Shown here: positions 39,853-51,854 of the stretch, one piece after another | Numbering within the stretch: position 1 is the stretch's first letter | Layout of the letters: every line of letters starts with the position of its first letter | NCBI RefSeq assembly: GCF_001619985.1 | Contig: NW_017264199.1 | Span: 1,364,001 to 1,428,000, forward strand | Reading direction: 5' to 3' | Source: Xylona heveae TC161 | Lineage: Eukaryota > Ascomycota > Xylonomycetes > Xylonales > Xylonaceae | DNA length: 64,000 nucleotides | Program-made: the position numbers and the translations under genes | Notes under the pieces: generated by a model | Seen by the model: the letters and a program-made list of their open reading frames with translations, nothing else | Database searches by the model: none | What the model was told of the DNA's origin: nothing

Positions 39853-42052
39853 ATGTCAGCCGCTCAGTTGCTGAATCCAAAGGCGGAATCCAGGGTATGC
39901 TGTGAAAGCTCCCGCCTCAGCTTCCACTTTGGTCAATGCTAACAAATGTGTCCCAGAGACGGGGTGAGGCGCTGAGAGTCAATATCAGTGCTGGTGAAGG
40001 TGTAAGGATATCCTGATGAATTTTAACTTTCAACCTCGATCAGGTAGCAGCTGCTGAACAACATTACAGCTCCAGGATGTCCTTAAGACAAACCTCGGCC
40101 CTTCGGGTACCTTGAAGATGTAAGCGCAATGAAACGAAAAATTTTGGATTACAATGTGCTAATTGGACCAGGCTTGTCGATGGCGCTGGCGCGGTATGTA
40201 AATTGCTTTGATCGTTATGAAAGCGTCCTCGTCCAAGTAAACGGCTACTTATACAACGAATTAGATCAAACTCACGAAAGATGGCAGTGTCCTATTGAAA
40301 GAAATGGTAATGTTCTTCTCCCACATAATCTGAGGTTTCCGGCTAAATATCAACAGCAAATCCAAAACCCAACTGCTGTACGTCCGTTCAGTCTGATAAC
40401 AAAGGAGACAACCTCTAATATTGATAAAAGGTTATGATTGCTCGCGCTGCCACAGCACAAGATGACATCACAGGAGACGGCACAACATCTGTGGTCCTTA
40501 TGGTTGGAGAGTTGTTAAAGCAAGCGGATCGATATATCTCGGAGGGTCTGCACCCACGAATCATCACGGATGGCTACGAGATTGCCAAGGCAGAAGCTTT
40601 GAAAGTAACAGACCCTTGCCATCAATAGTGGCTAAGACTTTTCTGACCCTACATTCTCTAGTTCCTTGAAACCTATAAACTGAAAAAGGAAGTGGATCGG
40701 GAGCTTCTTCTCTGTGTGGCTCGAACTTCTCTTTCCACCAAACTCAACAGCACGCTCGCTGACCAGCTCACACCTTCAATCGTCGATGCCGTTCTCGCCA
40801 TCTATAACCCTCCGGCGAAGCCTGATCTTCATATGATTGAAATCATGAAGATGCAACACCGTACCGCATCCGAGACCCAACTGATTCGAGGTCTGGCGCT
40901 TGACCACGGTGCCCGACACCCTGATATGCCCAAACGGGTGGAAAATGCATACATTTTGACTTTGAACGTCAGCTTGGAATATGAGAAGTCAGAGATTAAC
41001 TCTGGCTTCTTCTACTCGAGCGCTGAGCAAAGGGACAAATTGGTCGAGAGTGAGCGAAAATTTGTCGACGAAAAGCTGCGGAAGATTGTCGAACTCAAGA
41101 AAGAGGTCTGTGGAAATGACCCAAAGAAGAACTTTGTTATCATCAATCAGAAGGGTATCGACCCACTTAGCTTGGACGTTTTGGTTAAGAATGGCATTCT
41201 TGCCCTGCGGCGCGCGAAGAGACGAAACATGGAGAGACTGCAATTGATCTGCGGCGGTATCGCCCAAAACAGCGTCGACGATCTGACACCAGACGTTCTG
41301 GGTTGGGCTGGACTGGTATACGAGCATCAGCTGGGAGAGGAGAAATATACCTTTGTTGTAAGTATCTCCGTCTTCGGTCTCTCCTTTCAAAAAGGGTACT
41401 AATATATGCATTAGGAGGACGTCAAGGAACCCAAGTCGGTGACGTTGTTGATCAAAGGCCCCAATGCGCATACTATAACCCAGATCACGGATGCTGTGCG
41501 AGACGGTTTACGCAGTGTCTACAACATGATTGTGGATGGAAGTGTCGTTCCTGGTGCTGGTGCCTTCCAAGTAGCTTGTGCGGCACATCTGTCGAGCGAG
41601 GCATTCCGAAAGACGGTCAAAGGAAAGGCGAAATGGGGCGTTCAAGCTTTCGCCGATGCGTTGCTGGTGATCCCCAAGACTCTGGCTTCCAATTCAGGAC
41701 ACGATATTCAGGATTCGCGTAAGTTTCCGTAGTAGTGCTCCCTTTGAAACTTGGCGCTGAATGCATCCCTTCTAGTGGCGGCGCTCCAGGACGAACATGC
41801 CGACGGCAATATTGTCGGGCTTAACCTAACAACCGGTGAGCCTATGGATCCGACTCAAGAGGGCGTGTACGACTCCTTCCGAGTGCTGCGGAATTGCATT
41901 GCTTCCAGCACTGGTATCGCTTCCAACCTCCTTCTCTGCGACGAATTGCTCAAGGCCCGACAGATGGTAAGGAATTCAAAGGCTCCGCAATGACATTAGG
42001 TGAACTAACCATCTACGCTCAATAGGGAAGACAAGGTGAACCAGGCGAGTAA
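39853..42052 (+). CDS. CCT6: T-complex protein 1 subunit zeta
   Basis: Eleven exons: 39853-39894, 39957-40001, 40070-40119, 40172-40193, 40265-40306, 40357-40377, 40431-40604, 40662-41357, 41415-41718, 41776-41966 and 42026-42052, 537 residues. It is one of eight subunits of the cytosolic chaperonin that folds actin, tubulin and WD proteins. The start reads [13 protein letters not shown]. The ATP site is seen as [26 protein letters not shown] and [14 protein letters not shown] with the GDGTT loop. SGHDIQDS and [21 protein letters not shown] belong to the C-terminal equatorial domain. The gene opens with a run of six exons of only 21-50 nt, then larger exons. Confidence 0.96.
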
Positions 42053-42994
42053 TCGATAACATGATGACGATTCAGCAAATGCTTTTCCTCATTGCGACTT
42101 CGATTCCTACGATGCATGCTCTGTAGAATTTTTATGATTATCTTCCTGTATGATAGACCTTTCCCAAAGCGTCTGAAAAACCGCATGGTGGCGAGCATGG
42201 AATCATAAGAAAGTTTCAATTTGTACAGTCCTTTTCCTATCACTTTTGTAGTCATGATAGTTTTCTTCTTCCAGAGGGGGGTTATTTCAGGTGAATTCAC
42301 GGATATGAGATGCCGAGAGAAAAGTCTGAGAATCTAGGAGAAGATGAAGGGCAGGCGGGAAAAGGGATGTGACGATTCAACCCCCTTAAGTTCATGGTGG
42401 AGAGAGTATCAGCTCAATAGATAGTAGGTGCGCATATAGCAAAAAACTTCGGTACACCTAGTATCGTCCACTGCGGTAGCTTACCCTTCTGTGTAAACGT
42501 TTGGGAAGGTCAGTCTCATGAGAGAGACGAGGTAAGGGTCTCAGGTACAGGGTTCTCCGTTTCGCCTCCTATCAAGGTGGGCCTATTTGTACCTCTACCT
42601 CAGCATAGCCCAGCCATTCAACACCCCCTGCCTCGCTCCCTGCGGCAAACCCCTTACTGGTTACCCCGTCCTCGCTATCCGCCACTCCACTGGGGTCCAT
42701 CAGGACTATCTACCGGAGTACACCATCAAACAGAGCTAAGGTCTCCTCAACTCTGGAGTTATAGCTTCCATTTACACCTCAGTCAGACATATTCAATCCT
42801 TTCCAAAATTCTATATCCTACAATAAAGAGATCTTTTTGTGTCATACTGCGATCTATGGTCTCGATCCTCTGTCGCGATCAAATGTTGTCCTGTCACGGT
42901 TCTTGAATAAACGCATCAGTGCTCCTTGAGGGCTGTAGCCTTTGCTCAAACGCGAATAATCACAGATCCTATCTGCCGGGTCTGACTGTTCACG
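42053..42994 (+). other. Spacer between CCT6 and the GH47 gene
   Basis: CCT6 trailer and promoter of the mannosidase gene, about 940 bp. No coding region or RNA gene recognised. Confidence 0.5.
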
Positions 42995-45900
42995 ATGCTA
43001 CGCGTTCGACGATATCGTATTTTCCTGGTTTTTGCTGTTATCGCCATTATTGCAGTATATCACTTTGGCCATGTCCGGGAATGGACCCAGGCCCATCCCT
43101 TCAGCGTGGAATCGCTGATGAACTTTGGCACGAAGGAGATGGCAAAACCGCCCACGCCCGACTCTGCTAAATCCAAACAATCTCCAACCAAGATCGTCCG
43201 TCCTCCTGTTGCATCTGCCACCAAGCCTGGGAAAGGGCTTGTTCCAACTTTTCAACCGAAACCGCCGAAACCTGTTGCGCCTGAGAAGGAGCGTCCAGTG
43301 GAGAGAACTTCAACGAAAGGTCCGCCAAAGCCAGCCCAAACAAATGCTAGTAAATCTGGAAAGCTTGATAAGCCTCTTGCTATCGACCCCGACGTTCTTG
43401 CCCAAAATGTGCCACCAGTACCAGACAGTGACCTTTATGTGGAGAATGGTCAAGGCAGGCTTGATGAGCCTCCACCGCCTCCTAACGACCGTCTCCGCCA
43501 AATTCACTGGAAGAAGCAGAGCGAGCATTTTCCGGTCCCTCCTGAGTCCATCATCCCGCTTCCGTCAGGAAAGGCGAAAGCGATACCAACCATTCAATTC
43601 ACCTTTCCCAAAGAGTCCGCCAATCAAAAGACGGAAAGAGAGAAGAAACTGTTATCAATTAAGCAGGCATTTGAGCATGCATGGACTGGCTACAAGGACA
43701 AGGCATGGCTTCATGACGAGTTGACGCCCGTTTTAGGAGAATTCAAAGACCCATTCTGTGGCTGGGGTGGTATGCTACCCTATTGCCTGATTTCATACCA
43801 CTGCTGACCGTTTTAGCAACTTTGGTTGATGCGCTCGATACTCTGTGGATCATGGGTCTTCACGACGACTTCAAAGAAGCGGTTGAAGCGCTTAAGGAGA
43901 TTGACTTTACGACCACATTTAGGAGTGATATACCCCTCTTTGAAACGACTATTCGATACCTGGGGGGCTTGCTAGCTGCTTATGACCTCTCAGAAGGCAA
44001 ATACAAAATCTTGTTGGATAAGGCGATCGAGCTGGCAGAGATCTTGATGGGAGCTTTTGACACTCCTAATAGGATGCCTGTCACCTTCTATCGCTGGAAA
44101 CCGTAGGCATATCCTGCCTCTGCTGGATCGGACTATAACTGACTGAACTTCAGGACATTTGCCTCGCAACCCCACCGTGCCGGGACCAGAGTCGTGCTTG
44201 CTGAGCTCGGATCTCTCTCGGTCGAGTTCACCAGATTGGCTCAATTGACAAAGAATTCGAAATATTATGACGCCATTGCACGCATCACAAATGCTTTCGA
44301 AGAGTGGCAGGACAATACGAAACTGCCGGGCATGTGGCCGGTTTACGTGGACGCGTCCGGTTGCAAGAAGCCAGACCTCGACGGTGGAACTCCACTGGAA
44401 CACAGCTTCCTTAACGGTCCTGCGATCCCTCCACCTTTACCTCCTGTAGTGGACGAAGATGGTCCAATTTCACCTGATTCCGTGCAAAGGCCGGGAAACC
44501 CTAAGGCTGCTCCTCAAAAGCAAGGAGTCCCGACGACATCGGAGAAAGAACCTAACTTGTCTAAGGAAAAGACCCCCGCGCTGCATACCGATGTTAAAAA
44601 GCCTAGCTCTGGTTCAAAAGAACCTCTTGCTGGAACTACGAATGTTAAGGAAGCTAAGGCAGAAGCTCGCGACATCTCAGATAGCGGTTCCAATGATGCA
44701 CGAGAGCATCTTCATGCCGTCATGCGCAGAACTCCCCCCAATTTTGTTCCACCTAAGGCCTCCAATAAAGAAGAAGAAGAAGAACTTGAACCTCCATCAG
44801 ATTCCGCGTCATCACAAAAGTGGAAACCAGATGAACTTCCCGAATGTCCGAAGCAGGGCTTGGCATCACCTCCTGGCCGAGGCAAAGAAAGCTTTACGCT
44901 AGGAGGCATGTCTGATTCACTATATGAATATTTCCCCAAAGTAAGTCTGCGCTCTTCTACGTGAAAAAAACTGAAGCTAATGTGATACATAGGAGTACAT
45001 GTTGCTCGGCGGTTTGAACGACCAATACCGGAAAATGTACGAAAAATCTATCGATGTGGTGAAAAAATATCTCCTTTTTCGCCCTATGACGAAAGATGAG
45101 CGTGACATCCTCTTGTCCGGGACTTTACTCACTTCCGGTGATCTCAGTGACAAAGATGATATCATTCTGAAGCCTGAAGGAACCCATCTTACATGTTTTG
45201 TTGGGGGAATGTTCGCTATTGGAGCCAAGATCTTTGAACGCCCAGAAGACTTCGAAATCGCTAAAAAGCTCACCGATGGTTGTGTCTGGGCCTACGAATC
45301 TACTGCTACTGGAATTATGCCGGAAACCTTCCATGCTCTTCCATGTGAAAGCAGGACGGATTGTCCGTGGAATGAAACAAAATACTTTGAGGCGCTGGAC
45401 CCTTACAGGGCTGCTAGGGAAAACACCCAGATCCCTACGGCTACAAAGCCAAAAGCGAACAAGGTGGCGAATATGGGTGCTTCTACGAAATCGAAGAAAT
45501 TTGCGCCAACGGCTAAGGTCGAATCCGAAAAGAGCACCTTGGGCAAGGCCAAGAGACAGATGGGTGATATTGAAGCCGACAAGACATATGTGGAGGAAAA
45601 GAAGAAGAGTCAAACCAAGGGAGCTTATACACCTTTGCAATCTATTTCTCATGAGGAGTTTGTAAAGGCGAAGATTGCAGAAGAGCGTCTACCGTCTGGT
45701 TTCACCGAAATCAAAAATGCCAAATATATTCTCAGGCAAGCACAAGTGCCCGCACTGGTTGCGGATCATCAGCTGACTCAATCCATAGGCCCGAGGCGAT
45801 CGAGTCGGTATTCATCATGTTCAGAATAACGGGAGATGACTACTGGCGAGAGAAAGGCTGGAAGATGTTTGAGGCGATACAGACTTATACGTATACCGAA

Positions 45901-46169
45901 TTCGGAAATACTGCCATTAGAGATGTCACCAGCAAGGCGCCTTATGCTCTAAATGGAATGGAGTCTTTCTGGCTGGCCGAAACACTGAAGTACTTCTACT
46001 TGCTCTTTAGTGACCCTTCTCTGGTCAACTTAGATCAATATGTCCTGTAGGTGGTTGATCAATCCTGATCTAGCTGCTTTGATGCTGACATCTATGCAGA
46101 AATACTGAGGCTCATCCTCTCCTGCGCCCCGCTGCAGGCTCTAAAGGGAGATTCAACCCGCTAGGATGA
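42995..46169 (+). CDS. GH47 class I alpha-1,2-mannosidase, type II membrane form with insertions
   Basis: Exons 42995-43769, 43817-44102, 44154-44940, 44993-45735, 45789-46046 and 46100-46169, 972 residues. It trims alpha-1,2-linked mannose from N-glycans in the ER or Golgi. Residues about 9-27 are a signal anchor ([19 protein letters not shown]), then about 190 Pro/Lys-rich stem residues. The catalytic domain shows [101 protein letters not shown] and NTEAHPL, whose Thr normally binds calcium. Two low-complexity insertions interrupt it at about 438-600 and 755-835. The intron at 45736-45788 has a GC donor. At 972 residues it is nearly twice the catalytic core; which class I subtype it is stays open. 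Confidence 0.92.
45736..45788 (+). other. GC-AG intron in the GH47 gene
   Basis: The reading frame requires a junction between ...YILR and PEAIESVF. The exon ends AG at 45735 and the intron begins GCAAGC, a strong GC-type donor (AG followed by GCAAG). It ends CCATAG at 45788, with CTGAC as a likely branch site at about 45775. No GT donor nearby gives a continuous GH47 frame. Confidence 0.85.
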
Positions 46170-46888
46170 AGGGTGGCCGAGTTCATGCGTTTGTTTTCAG
46201 TTGCGATTTTTCTTTTCCTTTCTTCTTATTTCTATTTTTAATTCTTCCCCTCTTCGCACTTTGGACGGCGGAAATGGGTTCATTAAGAGATGGTGTATAA
46301 GATTGCGGTAAATTTGTTGGAGTTCTGGCGGTATCAACAAGCTACATGCGTTACGTCTGATTCATATAGTCGCTGAAGCTAAATACAACGTTTTTGTTCT
46401 CGTGAGAAAAGCCGTGATCTACTAGACGCTATAAATCATCCAGCCTAAGTCGTGTACTGATTATTGTTTTGAGAATTGCCATTCTCGACAGTTTTGGGGG
46501 GTTATCGACACGCTTAAGACACGGTAAATAATAACTTCGACATCTAAAAATGGGCTCGATAGAAAGGAATGACTCAGTGGATTTTTTTATTTTTTTTAAA
46601 AAAAAAAAACTAATTTACGTCCCTTGAACAGGCCATCAAATTTCCTTTGTAGCTGTCTGAAAGCCTCCCCCTATTACGTATGTTTGCATGCTACCGAAAA
46701 CAGATTCGAGCCCCCTCGCGTGTGCCCAAGACCATCGTCATGGGGCCCGTTCACGCACCCTGGTCTCCGGGGGTATCTCTCACGGCGACACGAGCGTCTG
46801 GCAGGTCACAGATCTATTGATTTCTTCCTCGCTCCCAAGCATGACTCGATGATAACGATCTAATGTATTCTGCATTTGCATTTCCACC
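46170..46888 (+). other. Spacer between GH47 and LDB17 genes
   Basis: T-rich trailer, then an adjoining T-run and A-run at about 46579-46611 that could form a hairpin or act as a rigid AT tract near the LDB17 promoter. No gene seen. Confidence 0.55.
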
Positions 46889-48665
46889 ATGGAGTTTGAG
46901 GTGTCCTATTCACTAGACAATGAACAGCAATTCTGGGATGGTAAGTAGACAAGCCCCCATGCTTAGCTAGGTATTATGCTTTTACATAACGGTGCGAGTC
47001 GATGTTGACAGCTCGGTTTTCCTCTTGCAGAACTTGATGAAATCGTTTCAGCACATTGTCAATCGCATGCGCTTATCGATAATGCTCTCCGGTCATACCT
47101 GAGCTTCACAACAAACTACAAAGGTGTGGTTAGATGGACAAGTTCTCCGAAACGCTGTTCTGGCAGGATTGAAGCTCACAGTGGTCACAGATGAATACTT
47201 ACAATCAGAATACGACATTGCGCGCTGCTCCTACAAGCTCCTTAGATCAAACCTCTTCCAGACGCACAAAGAATATGTCAGGAGGCAGATTGTCTACGGG
47301 CTTCTCCAGGTACGACATATTCAAGCTTCACGAAATAAGACCCATCTTTCCAAGGCTGACATGTTCTTTGACGGCGAACAGGAAGACGATGCCAATATGC
47401 TCCACGTAATAACCTCATTCCTTTTGTTCGACGGCCAGCAAGATGAGAAGACATTTGAGATGATGAGTCAAGAGGGCGCCTTTCCTCGACTGCTTGAGCT
47501 CGCCAAAAATGCCAACCTTAATGAGGATACTGGGCTTCATAGAATGCTCTTGGAGCTTCTCTATGAAATGTCACGAATACAGCGTCTAAGACCAGACGAA
47601 TTAAGTGCGTTCTCCCAACCCGGAATAATAAAATCCATGATTTGCAATGTTCGAATACCTGACCGGCGATGCTATAGTGCTTGTTGATGATCACTTTATT
47701 TCATACCTATTTCAAATCATTGAGGAGTTAGCGAATGATGTTAATGACCCGTATCATGGTCCAGTGATTAAAGTACTGGTATGACCGAAAATGATGCAAT
47801 CTCAACTCTCCAAAGCTTACATTTCAATAGCTGGTCCTAAACGAACAATACATGCTTTCAGCGCATGATCCACAGGCCTCGGATATCCACGGGGTCTTAC
47901 TGACCAACCGAGTCATTAAGGTGTTGTCACTCCGTGGTGGGTGCTTCAAGACGTTTGGAGAGAACCTAATTCTCCTTTTGAATCGCGAAAGTATGTCACA
48001 CTCCGTGTCTTTCGCGCTGTTCAATGGAATCTAATGCTTTGCTAGGCGAGACTTCTCTTCAATTGCTTATCCTCAAGCTCCTTTATCTCTTATTCACGAC
48101 CCGCACAACCTATGAGTATTTTTACACCAACGATCTCTACGTACTTGTCGACGTGATCATTCGTAACATTCTGGATCTTCCCGAGGAATCCTCAGCACTA
48201 CGTCATACCTATCTCCGCGTCTTGCATCCACTTCTGGCTCACACGCAGCTTCGGGATCCGCCGCACTACAAACGCCAGGAAATTCTCAGGCTCCTTTCAA
48301 TCCTGACGACCCGGCGGAGCGCCCACTTTGCCCCAATTGACGACACCACTGCGCGTCTTGTAGGGCGAGTCGCCAGTGTTTCATGGCTGGCCAATGAAAC
48401 GCGTGATTCGGGCGAAGTAGCAAGGAGGCTTCTCCGCATTCACGAAGGTCCGGCGGGAGAAAGCTCTTTGTCAGTCGCCGAAGTCGCATCTCAACAGGAG
48501 AAGCCGGGTGTGCTTACGCCCAGCCGGGACCCCACGGCGAAAGGCCGAGCCGCTTCAAAAGAAGAAGAAATAATCATCGCATCAGAGCATGGTATTGTTC
48601 ACAGTACCGAAGCTGTATCAGCGGGGAAGAGCCCCTTTGAAGTAGAAGGCGAAATATCCGCATAG
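46889..48665 (+). CDS. LDB17: Ldb17/Dip1/SPIN90-family protein (Arp2/3 regulator)
   Basis: Seven exons: 46889-46940, 47031-47123, 47191-47309, 47382-47604, 47678-47778, 47831-47990 and 48046-48665, 455 residues. Family members (yeast Ldb17, fission yeast Dip1, human SPIN90) activate Arp2/3 to seed linear actin filaments at endocytic sites. The helical-repeat domain is recognised from [81 protein letters not shown] and [20 protein letters not shown]. The last 100 residues are polar and probably disordered. No SH3 domain or long Pro-rich tail is present. The family call rests on remembered fungal homologues and is good; the function is by family. Confidence 0.88.
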
Positions 48666-49539
48666 GATTAGATTTAATGCCCCTGTCGGCCGTTTAAAGG
48701 TGTGTTGGCCAATGCCAGCATTATATTTGTTACTTGATACCGTTCGAATACCCCGCCATTTGTTTGTATTTCTTTTTCTTCGCGTCTTTTGCGTTGGCGG
48801 TCTTACATTACCTTTCGCAAGCTCACCTGAGACTGTCTCTCTGGAGATCAACGAAGAATCTTTGACTGCGCTGAAACTTTTTCCCCGGCAGTTGGGCCTA
48901 CCGAGTAAATGACATTGTCCCCTTGCATGCCATATGTTCAGGCTGTTCTAGCTCGGATTGGTTATACGAAACTACGTACATAGATAAATGAAATTTTCAT
49001 ATCATGCTACTAGCAAGTCGTAGAGTAGTAATCTCCATCTAAAACAGTGTCCTGGCTCATTCATGTGCTTGTTAAGAGTCAAGATTGGGTGATTTCTTAG
49101 GCCAATCTAACCTGTGCACCTGGCGAGAATGATATATTGTTCTTGAGCATTGAACAGTGACGATGCATAAAAAGACTTGCCAAAGTAATATTGGATATTA
49201 TCTAGCAGTAAAAAGAGATGAATCGGAGCCTCTTCCAGGTAAAGAAAGGGCAGGTCGACCAGGGATAACCGAAAATTGAAAGGTTCTATGTATACAGTGT
49301 AAATGCTGGGTAGTGCTAATGCTGCATGATGTGCAAAATATCATTTCCCACTCAGCCCATTTTGGGTTACTGAAATTGCTCCTCAAACTCCTCCTGACCC
49401 TGGAAGAGTCAAACATCAAAATCAATCAAGGATATGGACTGACGACCAACATGAGTAAAAGCCACAGGATTGAAAGGGGGAAAGTGGGACCAAAAACGGA
49501 ACAAAACGCGCAAGGAAATAGAGACCGGCTTCTCTTGGT
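48666..49539. other. Gap between convergent LDB17 and DNAJC3-like genes
   Basis: AT-rich trailers, about 870 bp, nothing else recognised. Confidence 0.55.
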
Positions 49540-51211
49540 TCAAAATCCAGGAAATTTGAATCCACCGCCGGGGCCCTGTTGGAACTTGAACTGCCCGCCA
49601 CCGGGGAATCCACCGGGGAAGCCTCCTGGTCCACCGCGGAAGAAGAATTGCTGACCACCTTGACCCTGGCCGAAAGGCGAGCCTTGGAAGGGACCGCCAG
49701 GACCTTCCTGACTATTAGGGTCGTCGCCATTGTCGAAACGTGCGCGAAGCTCCGGATCGATCAAGACTTCGTATGCCTCATTGATGGTAGCCATTTTCTT
49801 CTCAGCATCCTCTTTACTAATCCCATTCTGGTGAGCCTTGTCAGGGTGAAACTGCTTGGTGAGCTGGCGGTAGGCGCGCTTGATGGTGCGGTCGTCAGCG
49901 TCGCGCGACACGCCGAGAGTCTTGTAGTAGTCCTTTTGCTTGGAGCGTCTCAAGAGGACCTGGGCCTTTTGAAGCAAGTTATTGATCTGGGATGCTGATG
50001 GGTGGTGTTCTTTGGCGTGATTGAGTGTGTTGATAGCGGCTTCGAATTCGTCGGCATCGAGCTGTTTGGTGGCTTTTGATAGCAAGCCGGCTAGGGAGTT
50101 GGGGTTGTAACTGAGCACTTCCGTGCAGTATGGAGAGCCTTTCTTCGCATTGCCCATCTATGATTGATAATAGTGTTAGCAAAACCAAGGCATAGGAGCA
50201 TATTAAGGGGACCGTTTGTGGAGAGCGCACCTCAGTATAAGCCTCACAAGTCATTTCTAGCGCTCTACTCAAGAGTTCACTTGAGGCCTTGGGGTGAATT
50301 GTCCCCTCGTCGACGAGTGCCTTGACTGTGTCCCGTATTTCCTGAATAAGCCCTCTGTCATCGCCACTTGGGACAAGTAACTTCGCAGCAGCAGCAAATT
50401 GACGCTTCTCCATGAGTTGTGTCAGCTTGCCCAATGTTTTGCTCAGTGTCTTCTCCTGGCGAAACAATCGGCTACAGGGTTTCGAGTCCGGGTCTGAGTG
50501 CAGACATTTGCGGATTTGGGCCATGCCCCTCTCAGTGTCGCCTAAGGAGTAGAACATCATTGCAGACATCTGTAGATGGGGGGTGATCGAGCCCGGGGCA
50601 ATCTGGAGCACATGTCCGAGGTCGCTGATGCCTTCGTATACTTCGCCTTTTTCGAATCGGCATCTGGCTCTGAGCTGGCGGAGGCTTAAGGACGTGCCTG
50701 CCACCATAATGGCTACACCGGCGTTTGAGACACATTGCTCCCAGTCGCCTCTGTTGGCTGCGTCTGTTGCAAGGATTGATGCACCTTGCGCTTCCTCAAG
50801 TTCCCCAATCTCCGGGCCCTTTTGTCTTCCAGCAGCCTCGTAGTCCCGGCGTGCAGCATCCCAATCCGCAGATTTAGCCTTTAGTTTAGCTCGCTGCATC
50901 AAGGCTCCTTCGAAATCTGGCTTGATTGCCAGAACCGCGTCAAAATCATAGCTTGCTTGTGCCTGCTTTCCAAGAGATAGATATGTCGCTCCTCGTTTGA
51001 AGATTGTCAGGTAATTTTTTGGATCCCGAGATATTGCGGCATCAAAGTATGTGAGCGCATCGTTGAAGTTTCCTCCAGCGAGTTGAGCATTTGCAGAGGA
51101 AATTAGTGATTCCGTGGGCGTGTCTGAAGGTATGTCAGAAGGTGAAAGGGTGAACACGGGATGAGCAGAGAGCAGCGCAGCGGTCAAGAGAATGGGAAGC
51201 CGCAAAATCAT
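49540..51211 (-). CDS. ER-lumenal TPR/J-domain co-chaperone (DNAJC3/P58IPK-like)
   Basis: Complement of exons 49540-50157 and 50231-51211, 532 residues. The start MILRLPILLTAALLSAHPVF is a clear signal peptide. Tetratricopeptide repeats follow from about residue 35 (SSANAQLAGGNFNDALTYFD, RDPKNYLTIFKRGATYLSLG and more) to about 390. The J domain spans about 403-470 with HPD at 431-433 (KQFHPDKAH). The tail is Gly/Phe-rich and ends GGGFKFPGF, with no HDEL or KDEL. In animals this architecture binds unfolded clients in the ER lumen and passes them to BiP. The neighbour HAUS1 starts 640 bp away in the opposite direction. Confidence 0.94.
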
Positions 51212-51854
51212 CTTGCTGCTTTGGAAGAACGCAAGGAGCGCTACAGAGGCTCTTCGCCGAGAACGAGAAGAGAAGATATGGTTATTGAGGGAATCGAAGC
51301 AGCCGTCTGTAAGTTGAAGCAAGTTGGATTCCCAATGACCGAGGGAATCAATTAGGTATGGCGGCGGGCACAGTATCTAATCGGACATGTGGCCTATCCA
51401 ATCCATTGGTCGACACGACTACTCCGTAGTTAACTTACCTCTCGCGTCGGGAAGGAGAACAACAAACTGTTCCTCGTCAGTCCTTGGTTCTTCTTTCATT
51501 CTTTTCTGGTATCAAATAAATAATTGCGTTTCTTGCAGCCTTTGTCTGTATATTTTTCGATTATTCTGTGAGCGATTTCTTCTCTTTCATTCTTTTCCTA
51601 GGGGTTTTTATTTTTTTTTTTTTTTTGGTCGAAAGAAATTTGGCAAAGCTATATAGCGCACTGCTTTTGATTGCTTGTTTACATAAATTTTTGATTTATC
51701 CCCGAGCCAGCATCTCGTACGGCGAATCCGTTGCTGAAGACGAAATTTCTATATACAATTACCATCAAGGGCAAAGGTGGCGTGACAGGTGTCAACAAAG
51801 GCAGATTTGACAAGGATTGTCATTTTAGACGCCCATCAGCAAGAGCGGATAGCC
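51212..51854. promoter_or_regulatory. Divergent promoter region of DNAJC3-like and HAUS1 genes
   Basis: About 640 bp between opposed start codons. Contains a TACTCCGTA word at 51420-51428 and a T-rich run at 51609-51626. No unfolded-protein-response element was identified with confidence. Confidence 0.5.
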
